Of a stretch of 64,000 nt of DNA, positions 9,010 to 18,810 are shown in pieces. The stretch spans positions 1,223,230-1,287,229 of the forward strand of contig NZ_JASJAP010000001.1 in NCBI RefSeq assembly GCF_030066995.1, written 5' to 3'. The notes beneath the pieces were generated by a model. That model worked only from the letters and a program-made list of their open reading frames with translations. It made no database searches and had not been told where the DNA came from. The translations under genes and the position numbers were made by a program. This stretch comes from Erythrobacter sp. (lineage in GTDB: Bacteria; Pseudomonadota; Alphaproteobacteria; Sphingomonadales; Sphingomonadaceae). The stretch's first letter is position 1, and each line of letters starts with the position of its first letter.

Positions 9010-9490
9010 GAGACGTCATGCCAAGGGTCTCGGCCCGAAGCAAGGCGGATCGTTTGAGAGATGTGCGAAGTACTGACAACGCGAAAGACTGCGAGCCTGG
9101 TTCGCGATCGAGGGCGTGTGGAAGGGCAACCCGAAGCCGACCGTTTGAGATCGAGAGCCGCATAGGTGAACAGTCTCGGCTTCGCGGAAGCGAGCGAAGC
9201 GCCCGAGCTTGGCTTTGGCCAGGTGGAGGCGTAGGCCTCGCGGAAACGGGACCGGATGCCGGCGCGAGCGCCGGTGACGAAGCCAGACGCGGAAAGGCAC
9301 CCTTCGGGGTGTGCCAAAGAGATGAACCTTCGGGTTCGACTTGGAGGATCGACCGCGAACGGCATGAGACATCGGACGCCAAGCGTGTCTTTGTTGAGGG
9401 TGCAAGATCGGCTTGCTGATCGAACACGCAAAGCGGGATGCCCACGCGTCGGTGAGAGTGGGGTCGGCAGCAATGCCGGCCCCATTTGCT
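9010..9490 (+). ncRNA. Candidate large structured RNA, unidentified
   Basis: This stretch has no credible reading frame but packs at least seven short perfect or near-perfect hairpins, most closed by four-base loops: 9175-9207 (alternative inner stem with a GGAA loop), 9208-9223 (loop TTTG), 9226-9239 (loop GTAG), 9259-9274 (loop CGAG), 9296-9315 (C-TTCG-G), 9324-9337 (C-TTCG-G) and 9406-9421 (loop CTTG). The series ends in a strong terminator hairpin on the plus strand. The repeated motif CGTTTGAGA occurs at 9051 and 9142. It lacks recognisable RNase P, tmRNA, SRP or 6S signatures. The 5' end is unknown and may lie upstream of 9010. The existence of a stable transcript is inference from the structure. 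Confidence 0.5.
9460..9490 (+). terminator. Intrinsic terminator of the candidate structured RNA
   Basis: GGGGTCGGC (9460-9468) pairs over nine positions, with one G-U, with GCCGGCCCC (9475-9483) across the loop AGCAAT. The stem is followed by ATTTGCTTT. The T-run is interrupted but the stem is strong. No coding gene ends here on the plus strand, so it most likely ends a non-coding transcript. Confidence 0.6.
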
Positions 9491-9631
9491 TTGGGCCTCT
9501 CGCCGACCCGCGCCATCGCCTCTCCTCCACCCCGTCCCCATGCGCGCTGCGCGACCGACCGGTTTGCCCGCAGGCCGCTGCGCGCCGAGCGGGCTTGGCC
9601 TTGGCGCCTGGGAGCGGCTATAGCGGCGCGC

Positions 9632-10318
9632 ATGGAGGGGACCGAGGGTATCGAACACCGGCCAAAGCGCCTGGCCGCCTTGCAGCCTGTGCGCCCGCGC
9701 ACCCTCACCGCGCCGCCCCCGGCCCGGTCCCTTCCGCGCGCACGCCGCCGCAGCCCGGCCCGCATCGCCCTTACCGCCGCGCTCGGTCTCGCCCTCGCCC
9801 TCCCCGCCGCGCAAGCGCCCACGCCCGCATTCGCCCTTGCCGAGCCCGACGACGCGCCCAGCCGCGACGATGCCGCGCTCGAGGCTTCGGCATCCGGCCC
9901 TGCCCCTTCCGCCTTTGCCGCGCAGTTCCGGCCCTACGCCGCCGCGCCTCTGCCCATCGAGGCCGCCCCGGGCGCCGTCGACCTCGCCACTATCGAGCCC
10001 CCGCGCGGCCCCACCGTCCTGCGCTCGCTGGGCACCGGCGTTGCCTCCTATTACGGCAAGCGCTTTCACGGGCGCCGCACCGCCAACGGCGAGCGGTTCG
10101 ACATGAACGCGATGACCGCCGCGCACAAGACGCTCCCCTTTGGCACCCATGTGCGCGTCACCAATCGCCGCAACGGCAAGAGCGTTACCGTGCGCATCAA
10201 CGATCGCGGCCCCTTCATCCGGGGGCGCACGATCGACCTCAGCCGCGCCGCCGCGCGCGAGATCGGCCTCATCCAGAGCGGCCACGCGCGCGTGACGATG
10301 GAGGTGGTGGAGCCTTAG
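9632..10318 (+). CDS. rlpA: RlpA family septal/endolytic peptidoglycan transglycosylase-like lipoprotein family protein
   Basis: The C-terminal 100 residues are a double-psi beta-barrel RlpA domain: [50 protein letters not shown] and [13 protein letters not shown]. This domain binds, and in some bacteria cleaves, glycan strands lacking stem peptides. The ATG at 9632 gives 228 residues: a long basic N-region, a hydrophobic signal ([18 protein letters not shown]), then a low-complexity linker. No lipobox Cys is visible, so it may be soluble and periplasmic. A start further upstream (9473) would overlap the terminator and is rejected. No SPOR domain is present. The stop overlaps the convergent gene by 4 bp. 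Confidence 0.82.
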   Translation: MEGTEGIEHRPKRLAALQPVRPRTLTAPPPARSLPRARRRSPARIALTAALGLALALPAAQAPTPAFALAEPDDAPSRDDAALEASASGPAPSAFAAQFRPYAAAPLPIEAAPGAVDLATIEPPRGPTVLRSLGTGVASYYGKRFHGRRTANGERFDMNAMTAAHKTLPFGTHVRVTNRRNGKSVTVRINDRGPFIRGRTIDLSRAAAREIGLIQSGHARVTMEVVEP

Positions 10319-11304
10319 GGCGCCGCGCCCCCAGCCGTCTGCGATCCGCCCGGCGCACGCCCGCCATCCCCGCAAACGACCTCCCACCACCGCGCCTCGC
10401 CCGCTTCGAAGGCGGCGAGCTGCGCCTGCTCAACCTCTCCCGCATCGCGATCCTCGCTCGCCAGTTGGTGCGGTTTGAGAGCCCCCTCGGGCCGGGCCGC
10501 CTCCATCGCGCGCAAGCGCCGTTCGACCGGCGGCAGCGCCTCCTCCCCTTTCCCTCTGGCCCCATTCCTACAGGATGGAACAGGTGGAACACGGTCCTGG
10601 GGTTCAAATTTCCGTTCGTGCTGAGCTTGTCGAAGCCCTGCATCTTCCTTGGCACCTCGCGCTGAAGAGAAGGGCGCCCGTTCGCGCTGCGCGCCCTCTT
10701 CTGGTCCGGCAAGCTCAGGGCGAACGGTGGGAGTCATGGAATCCTCCAGCGACACCCCCTCCTCCAACCGTTCGATCGCCTCGTCGAGCAGCGGGAGCGC
10801 CTCCGCCACCTCCTCGCGCTCTTCGAGCCGGTCGAGCCGCGCGAGATGCGCGAGCAACAGGCGACTGTCATAGCGCTTGCGCCGCGCGACCTCCTCCCCA
10901 TGATAAAACACCGCCTCCTCCACCCCGTTGATCGCCCGGTCGGCCAGCGTCGCCTCGGCGTGCGCCCGCGCCGCCACCAGCGCCGCATCCCAGGCGAGCG
11001 CAAAACCCGCCGAGCGCCGCCGCGCGCGATAGGCCGTCTGCGCCGAGACCGAGGCCGAGCGGCACGCCAGCCGGACATTGCCGAAAAGCTGAAGCGACTT
11101 GAGGAACACTGCCTGGCGATTGTCGGTGAGGATGGTGTACCTCGCCCTTTCAGCAGAAGTGGGAACTGGCTCTGCGCCCGGAGAGGGCGACAAAGAAACA
11201 CTCTGGGACGAGGTGGCGGTGGTGTCGGTGAAGGTTTCCGTGCGCTCGTGATCTTCTGCGAAGGCCGGAGCCTGGGGCAGAATGGCGGGAGGCTGATGGG
11301 TCAT
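10315..11304 (-). CDS. Conserved hypothetical with HTH-like N-terminal region
   Basis: A protein of about 329 residues from the ATG at 11304. The region around residues 45-110 ([20 protein letters not shown], then [14 protein letters not shown]) reads like a helix-turn-helix segment of the phage terminase small-subunit type. Helical, Glu/Arg-rich sequence follows, including [20 protein letters not shown]. After about residue 190 the sequence loses conserved character and contains translated intergenic-type repeats (10612-10635 and 10708-10727, giving PELAGPEEG and LRQAQHER). The C-terminal part may therefore be recently recruited non-coding DNA, or the true stop was lost. No function can be assigned. 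Confidence 0.6.
   Translation of the reverse strand: MTHQPPAILPQAPAFAEDHERTETFTDTTATSSQSVSLSPSPGAEPVPTSAERARYTILTDNRQAVFLKSLQLFGNVRLACRSASVSAQTAYRARRRSAGFALAWDAALVAARAHAEATLADRAINGVEEAVFYHGEEVARRKRYDSRLLLAHLARLDRLEEREEVAEALPLLDEAIERLEEGVSLEDSMTPTVRPELAGPEEGAQRERAPFSSARGAKEDAGLRQAQHERKFEPQDRVPPVPSCRNGARGKGEEALPPVERRLRAMEAARPEGALKPHQLASEDRDAGEVEQAQLAAFEAGEARWWEVVCGDGGRAPGGSQTAGGAAP
10612..10727. repeat. Two copies of a 24-bp dispersed repeat inside a coding region
   Basis: Copy one (10612-10635) contains GCTGAGCTTGTCGAAG preceded by CCGTTCGT. Copy two (10708-10727) is the inverted form GGCAAGCTCAGGGCGAACGG. The two therefore form an inverted pair about 70 bp apart, both read through by the hypothetical gene on the minus strand. 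The same repeat recurs four times at 11381-11896 and in lpdA at 31208. Confidence 0.75.
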
Positions 11305-11380
11305 GATGCGTGGTCCTGTGCGGGGAGAAAGACCGCTCAGGCTAGGCAATTGGGGCGATGTAGGAAAATGCGCTCTCTCC

Positions 11381-11896
11381 GCTCGCCCAGAGCTTGTCGA
11401 AGGGCTGCACTTCCTTCGGACGCAACGCTGGTGAAGAAGAAGTACTGTGCTTCGAAGTCGAAGACAGCCAAAGGCCACCAGCTCAGGATGAGCGGTTTTC
11501 TTTTATCACCCCGTCACCCCGGCGGAGGCCGGGATCCAGAACCACAAGGCGCTGCGCCAAGCAGCCCCGGACCCCGGCCTCCGCCGGGGTGACGAAACTG
11601 GACAGCGGGGCGGCGGGGTTCACGCAGAGCCGACAGAGGAATTAGCCCCTCCCCCCGTTCGCCCTCAGCCTGTCGAAGGGCGCGGCTGCGCGTCGCCACG
11701 TCAGCGGCTTCGTAACGGAGCACGCACCGCACGCTCTTCTGCGAAAGCAGGAGCGCAGCGCCGCAGCCACGAAGCGCCCCCTACCCCTCCCCCGTTTGCC
11801 CTGAGCCTGTCGAAGGGCACGCTCGAGCGGAGCCGAGAGTGCACAAAGGTTCTCGGCAAGCTCGAACCATTGCTTCGACAAGCTCAGCACGAACGG
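11381..11896. repeat. Cluster of four dispersed repeats in an intergenic region
   Basis: The stretch between the hypothetical gene (start 11304) and the small frame ending at 11955 is about 650 bp of repeat DNA. Copies of the GAGCYTGTCGAAGG repeat are at 11381-11404, 11656-11680 and 11794-11817, and in inverted form at 11873-11896 (CTTCGACAAGCTCAGCACGA). A paired-hairpin unit lies at 11512-11594. I see no gene in the stretch. Confidence 0.75.
11512..11594. repeat. Paired-hairpin repeat unit, CGTCACCCC type
   Basis: An 83-bp unit bounded by inverted ends CGTCACCCC (11512) and GGGGTGACG (to 11594). Each end is itself a hairpin (CCCCGGCGGAGGCCGGGATCC at the left, GGACCCCGGCCTCCGCCGGGG at the right). 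It has the same design as the units that flank the GIY-YIG pseudogene at 24458 and 24832, but holds no gene. Confidence 0.8.
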
Positions 11897-11954
11897 AGTT
11901 GGTTCATGATCCCGTCACCAAAGTGGAAACCGATACTCGCCCAGCAGGAGCAGC

Positions 11955-12125
11955 TCACCCGCGAGCGTGGCGGGCGAGGATTTTGCGGTTGGTCTGAGGG
12001 CGCTCCCTGATGCGCCCGGCATCGACATGACGCTGCCACTCGGCCCAAGCGTTGCGTGCCTCGTTGTCTCTATTGTGAAAGTTATTGGCACGCCCAAGGC
12101 GAATGCCAGCGTCCCCGTTCCGCAT
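11955..12125 (-). CDS. Small hypothetical protein (56 aa)
   Basis: An ATG at 12125 with GAGGGTGAG just upstream opens a 56-residue frame. The protein is hydrophilic and protein-like in composition: RANNFHNRDNEARNAWAEWQ, then RHVDAGRIRERPQTNRKI, with a basic tail. I do not recognise the family. It lies among repeats. It could be a genuine small gene or a remnant of a larger one; nothing flanking it helps to decide. Confidence 0.35.
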   Translation of the reverse strand: MRNGDAGIRLGRANNFHNRDNEARNAWAEWQRHVDAGRIRERPQTNRKILARHARG

Positions 12126-12344
12126 TCTCACCCTCGGGGTATCCGCCGGAGCGATCGGGCGCGTCGTCTCCTATTCCCAATACGGCGAGCCGCCGACCGA
12201 AAAAGAGGCCGAGATGGGTCTTGAACCGGTCATTCCGCTGCTGATCGCCTGCCAATGGTGGCGCGCGCGAGGCGGAGCAAGGTGCCCAATAGCAAGCGGT
12301 CTAGCGCCAAGCGTCCTCCCCGCGCACGGCGCCCTCACGTCACC

Positions 12345-12469
12345 GTCATTGCGAGCCGCGAAGCGGCCCGGCGAGTCGAAGACGTGCATCGCACAATCCA
12401 GTGCGTATCGCGCGGTGCTTGGCATTACCTGTGTGGATTGCCGCGTCGGCTTCGCCTCCTCGCAATGAC
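12345..12469. repeat. MITE-like palindromic element, GTCATTGCGAG ends
   Basis: A 125-bp element with inverted ends GTCATTGCGAG (12345) and CTCGCAATGAC (to 12469). Internal complementary segments include GCGAAGCGGC near the left end and GGATTGCCGCGTCGGCTTCG near the right. Elements with this end sequence and a GGATTG/CAATCC inner boundary are widely dispersed in bacteria. It carries no gene. Confidence 0.8.
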
Positions 12470-12529
12470 AAGATGGGACCACGCAGTTGCCCTGCACCAC
12501 CGGGCGCTGCGGCGCGTCATGGCCAATTC

Positions 12530-12976
12530 TCAGCCGATGCAGAAGAATCCGATCTCGTTGTTTGCCGTGTCGGTCTCGGCAACGTTTGCCGCTACCCGCA
12601 CCACAACATTGTAGTCGCCGGCCGGGACCGTGTCCGGCGCGGTCATGGTCCGCTCCTCGCTCGCGCCGGCTGCCAGCGATTCAATGGGCGGCGTTGCGGT
12701 GGTTGGCGTTGCGTCGCCGACCTGCATGGTGACGGTCACCTCGCTGCTTACATCCACTGTGCCCTGATTGGTGACCCGCACGCGGATTTCATCCAGGCGT
12801 CGGCACAACGCCCCGTTCTCGGTGTTGTCGATGAATTCGGGGACGAGGTCGATGTCCTGCCGGGGAACAACGACTTCGTCCTTGCCCTCAAGATCGTCTT
12901 CATCGATTGTTGGTCGGTCGGGCGGACAAGCCGAAAGAGCCAAAGCAATTGGCAGAACAAGCGCAGCGCGTTTCAT
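12530..12976 (-). CDS. Small lipoprotein with a CARDB-like domain
   Basis: A 148-residue exported protein. MKRAALVLPIALALSAC is a lipoprotein signal with lipobox LSAC, Cys near residue 17. After an acidic linker (DEDDLEGKDEVVV) comes a region resembling a CARDB immunoglobulin-like fold: EIRVRVTNQGTVDVSS, SLAAGASEERTM and VPAGDYNVVVRVAANVAETD. The protein ends EIGFFCIG. Such domains usually mediate adhesion or structural contacts. The start at 12976 is supported by GGGAGG upstream. Two Cys (near residue 58 and at the C-terminus) could form a disulfide. No partner gene is evident. Confidence 0.72.
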   Translation of the reverse strand: MKRAALVLPIALALSACPPDRPTIDEDDLEGKDEVVVPRQDIDLVPEFIDNTENGALCRRLDEIRVRVTNQGTVDVSSEVTVTMQVGDATPTTATPPIESLAAGASEERTMTAPDTVPAGDYNVVVRVAANVAETDTANNEIGFFCIG

Positions 12977-13089
12977 AGAGGCCTCCCAAGACTCGCGCGA
13001 CCCAGCCAAATCATAGCACAGTGTTCGGTTCGAGGGTAATTTGCTCCCGGAATGGACAGAGCGCGGGGTGCTCTTGAAGGCAACCGGAT

Positions 13090-13252
13090 TACGCCGCCGC
13101 CTCCCGCGCAGCGCCGCTCTCCTTCTCCAGCATCGGCCCTTCGACCTAGCCCGCGAGAGCCTTCAAATACCGCCCCGGAAACGAGCGCTGCTCCTGCGCC
13201 ACGTCCTCCGGCGTCCCAGCCGCGACGATCTCGCCGCCGCGACCGCCGTCTA
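13090..13252 (-). pseudogene. uvrA: Broken duplicate of the uvrA 3' end
   Basis: Read on the minus strand, this segment encodes GGRGGEIVAAGTPEDVAQ, then EQRSFPGRYLKALAG, a stop, and GPMLEKESGAAREAAA. It aligns with the real UvrA tail ([33 protein letters not shown]) found 300 bp upstream in the direction of transcription. Only the last 50 or so codons are present and an in-frame TAG interrupts them. It is either a tandem-duplication relic or the tail of a lost paralogue. Confidence 0.75.
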
Positions 13253-13261
13253 TCGCCTAGT

Positions 13262-13394
13262 GTCACCCTGAGCTTGTTTGACCTTTGGTCAGCTGCTCTT
13301 CCAGGGTCCATCCCCTGCGCCATACCTGACCGAATGAGTAGGCGATGGATGCTGGGGTCGCAGACGGCCACAGGCCAACCAGGTTCAGCATGAC
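13262..13394. repeat. Paired-hairpin repeat unit between uvrA and its relic
   Basis: Inverted ends GTCACCCTGAGC (from 13262) and AGGTTCAGCATGAC (to 13394) enclose CAGGGTCCATC and its imperfect partner GATGGATGCTGG. It has the same two-hairpin design as the other units and occupies the whole gap between uvrA and the broken uvrA tail. Confidence 0.65.
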
Positions 13395-13404
13395 GAATGC
13401 GCGC

Positions 13405-16398
<2,994 letters not shown>

Positions 16399-16449
16399 GA
16401 GCTTGGCTCATTCGAGGCGGAAGTCTTGGTCAGGCTCATGACGGGCTTT

Positions 16450-16464
16450 GTTCCGGAAATGTTC
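16450..16464 (-). promoter_or_regulatory. LexA SOS box upstream of uvrA
   Basis: GTTC (16450-16453), seven bases, GTTC (16461-16464) exactly matches the alphaproteobacterial LexA operator GTTC-N7-GTTC. It lies 52-66 bp upstream of the uvrA start codon, where a repressor would cover the promoter. uvrA is a standard SOS gene. Confidence 0.75.
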
Positions 16465-16721
16465 GCATTTGTAAAGCGTCGCGCAAACGCTGCGCGATGG
16501 CTGTCCCCGATCTGGTTCCGGGGTGCTCGAAATACAACGGGCGAGCGCGCCATTGGGTCCGGACGCGGTGGAGGGCCAAGGGCCGAGACGAACCCTGCGG
16601 CGAAGCGTGTGCAAGCAGCGCTCAAAAGAGCGCGGCGCGTAAGCCTTGTTCAGCCTTTTCGCGTTAGTGTTGCACCAGGTGGAAAGACTTTGACGCACAA
16701 GCCTATCGGAGAAATTGCACC

Positions 16722-17054
16722 ATGCACCGCGTAACCGTTCTTGCCGCGCTCGCCATCTCGATCCCGGCGGGAGGAGCAGCCCCGCTCGCCGCCTGCAACC
16801 CGGAGGACTGCGGCAAAGGCACGCTGTCCGCCGAGGAAGCCAAGCGCGACCGCGAGATCACCCGCCGACTTAACAGCGAAGAACTTCGTTATGTCTCGCG
16901 CCGCGACGCGGAATACGCAAACCAGCGTGAACGCAGCACGCAAGCCCTGCGAAACTACGAGCGCGAGCGCGCCGACTATGAGCGCCGCCTGGCCGAATGG
17001 CGCGAAGCGGTGCGCCGATGCGAGGCGGGCGAGCGGCAATATTGCGGAGGTTGA
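16722..17054 (+). CDS. Hypothetical secreted coiled protein
   Basis: A 110-residue protein with a signal peptide (MHRVTVLAALAISIPAGGAA, cut near residue 20-24). It is followed by a charged, helical, Arg/Glu-rich region from about residue 35 that reads like a short coiled coil (REITRRLNSEELRYVSRRDA and ERERADYERRLAEWREAVRR). Four Cys (CNPEDC near the N-terminus; CEAGERQYC near the C-terminus) could form two disulfides that close the ends. I do not recognise the family. It diverges from uvrA; the gap of about 320 bp holds the uvrA SOS box and no other gene. Confidence 0.6.
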   Translation: MHRVTVLAALAISIPAGGAAPLAACNPEDCGKGTLSAEEAKRDREITRRLNSEELRYVSRRDAEYANQRERSTQALRNYERERADYERRLAEWREAVRRCEAGERQYCGG

Positions 17055-17145
17055 ATCCGGTCTAACGCGCATCCGGAGACCTCGCGCTCGCAGCGCGCCA
17101 TCCGGCATTGCGCACGGACACATTTGCCAAGCTGTTGCACAATAA

Positions 17146-17357
17146 GACAATTTGATCGAGGGCGATGACACTCTCACCGGTACCGATGGCGACGACATCA
17201 TCAACGCGCTGGCGGGCGCGGATACCGTTTGCGGCCTTGGCGGAAATGACTGGCTGATCGGCGGGGCGGGCAACGATGCGCTATGAGGCGGCGCCGGCTT
17301 CGACGTTGCCGCTTACGAAACCGCGACCAACAGTGTGAGCGTCGACCTGGCTGGCGA
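17146..17357 (+). pseudogene. RTX calcium-binding repeat protein remnant
   Basis: One frame here encodes DDTLTGTDGDDIINALAG, then GLGGNDWLIGGAGNDAL, a stop (TGA near 17285), and GGAGFDVAAYETATNSVSV. The GGxGxDxL nonapeptides are hallmark RTX repeats that bind calcium in secreted proteins. There is no start codon, one in-frame stop, and no C-terminal secretion signal. The similarity ends abruptly at about 17357, where permease sequence in another frame begins. This is a scrap of a larger gene. Confidence 0.7.
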
Positions 17358-17362
17358 TCACC

Positions 17363-17690
17363 ATGGCGCCGAACGCGTTTGCGCTGTCGCAGATCGTGAT
17401 CTGGCTCAACGGTGCGCTCACCGACCGATCCTGGAACGAAGTCGTGATTTGCGCGCCGCTCGTGCTGGCGGGCCTCGTAGCGCTCGGTCTTGCTGCGCGG
17501 CCGCTCGATGCGCTGACGCTGGGGGAAGACGCGGCGCGCTCGATGGGCGTCAATCCGCGCGCGCTGTTGTGGCTCTTGATCCTCGGGATCGGCCGCACCG
17601 TCGGGGCGAGCGTCGCGGTGGCGGGCATCATCGGTTTCGTCGGTCTGATTGTGCCGCATCTGGTGCGCCCGCTGACCGACAAGCTCGCCG
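17363..17690 (+). pseudogene. C-terminal fragment of a FecCD/BtuC-type ABC permease
   Basis: From about 17363 the sequence encodes the C-terminal half of a ten-helix binding-protein-dependent permease for vitamin B12, heme or iron chelates: FALSQIVIWLNGALTDRSW, PLDALTLGEDAARSMGVNP and VAGIIGFVGLIVPHLVRPL. It stops matching near 17690, before the expected end, and the frame then continues to 17788 in unrelated sequence. The N-terminal part is missing here; an N-terminal piece of the same kind of gene lies 420 bp away on the opposite strand (18107-18287), so the gene was broken by an inversion or insertion. Confidence 0.75.
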
Positions 17691-17859
17691 CCAGCCCATC
17701 CGCCACTGCTTACGCCGCCGCCCCCAACCCGCCATCCGCCCCGGCTGCGATGAGCATCGAGGACAGGACACCCGAGTTCTTCGGATAGAAGGGGGCGTTC
17801 GGGCGTGGCCCTGGCCGGTTCGCAGGGCCCCCGGGACGCTGAAAACGTCGGAATTCCGC

Positions 17860-18035
17860 CAAAAACCCGCCCCCTGTAGAAAAACTTAAGTCGTCGGCGC
17901 GGCGCATTCGCGCTATCCGACAGACCTCTTTGCATGTTTTCCAACGCATTCCTTTGGGTCGCACCTGGGTCCTGCGCAAGCTGCAAGGAAAGCCCGGCGC
18001 GAGGGGTCGGCTCCCCCGCCCCTCGCGTTTTTTTT
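17860..18035 (+). ncRNA. Candidate sRNA ending in a strong terminator
   Basis: No reading frame on the plus strand ends near the terminator at 17998-18035, so a non-coding transcript is likely. The preceding sequence can fold: TTCCTT (near 17949) pairs with AAGGAA (near 17985), and CTGCGCAAGCTGC lies inside. The 5' end is uncertain; I place it near 17860-17880 with no convincing promoter. It does not match 4.5S, tmRNA or RNase P patterns; 6S RNA cannot be excluded by eye. It sits between the two broken halves of the permease gene. Confidence 0.4.
17998..18035 (+). terminator. Intrinsic terminator with an eight-T run
   Basis: CGCGAGGGG (17998-18006) pairs perfectly over nine bases with CCCCTCGCG (18019-18027). 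Eight consecutive T residues follow (18028-18035). This is the best-looking intrinsic terminator in the first half of the window. Confidence 0.85.
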
Positions 18036-18106
18036 GGCAATCGCGGCTAGGCCCGGGTTACAAGCGCGCGCTCCGGGTTCACCCAGCCACCGCGTCTCGA
18101 CACCCC

Positions 18107-18287
18107 ATCCCTGCGCGATCACCACCGCCAGCGCGGCGCGTGGGAGGCGCAGCTCCATCAGGATGAGGGCGGCGTTAGGTGCGGCGTTCGTCCCCGCGAG
18201 CGGATCGATCCAGACCCTCCCGGCGAGCAGCGACAGCGGCAAGAGCGCCGCGAGGAGCGCGGCGAAAACGAGGGTCGCGCGGTTCAT
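18107..18287 (-). pseudogene. N-terminal fragment of a FecCD/BtuC-type ABC permease
   Basis: From the ATG at 18287 the minus strand encodes MNRATLVFAALLAALLPLSL, then GRVWIDPLAG and LILMELRLPRAALAVV. This is the first transmembrane helix and the conserved LRLPR segment of FecCD permeases. Similarity ends at about 18107, after some 60 codons, and unrelated sequence follows. Its ATG overlaps the TGA of the BtuF-like fragment (ATGA), as in an intact btuF-btuC operon. Confidence 0.75.
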
Positions 18288-18661
18288 GGTCCGGTCAACT
18301 CCGGCTCGAAACCTATGCGCCACCGCGCCAGTTCGTCGCGCACCTTCGGGATCGAAGTCCCTGCGCAAAAAAACAGCCGCGGGTCGAGATAGCCCACCTT
18401 CATGCCTTCGACCTGCTGGAACAGGGGATGCGCCTGCCCCGCGCTCTCGCCCGCGATCAGCAGCAGGTCCGGCGGGTGCGTCAGGATCTCTTCGAGCGCG
18501 ATGCGATCCGCCTGCCCCAGCCCCAGCGCGGCCGCGTGATTGGTGAACCCGCCTTCCTCGACAAGTTGCACGATTAGGCTCTGCTCGCCCGCCGCGGCCA
18601 ACGCGCACAGCGCCGCGCCCACAACAGCTTTTGCGTGGATATGTCGAAGACCCAAGGTCAC
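18284..18661 (-). pseudogene. C-terminal fragment of a BtuF-like substrate-binding protein
   Basis: About 105 codons encode the second lobe of a periplasmic binding protein of the vitamin B12/iron-siderophore class: EEGGFTNHAAALGLGQADRI, LEEILTHPPDLLLIAGESAG and HPLFQQVEGM. The signal peptide and first lobe, normally about 150 residues, are absent. Sequence upstream of 18640 is unrelated and leads into the cell-wall hydrolase gene on the other strand. With the two permease fragments this records loss of a BtuFC-type uptake system; the ATPase gene is not in the window. Confidence 0.72.
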
Positions 18662-18810
18662 GGCGCGCCAGCGATAGGCAGGCCGCCAACGCGCTGCAAG
18701 CGCGCGTGTGCAAGAGCGTTAAGAGGAACCGCGCTCCTGTGCGCTTTCGGGACGGCGCCTTTGCAAGCCTCGCGCCAGGGCGTGCACCGCGATACGCGCC
18801 AGAGCGCGCC

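Noticed and set aside
9016..9822. A minus-strand frame of 268 codons over the candidate RNA
   Set aside because: Starts inside rlpA and ends in hairpin DNA; composition typical of non-coding high-GC DNA. A conserved translation cannot be excluded without a search.
9256..10665. A 469-codon plus-strand frame overlapping rlpA and the structured region
   Set aside because: Pro/Arg/Ala-rich shadow in a frame different from the clear RlpA domain; it crosses hairpins and a terminator.
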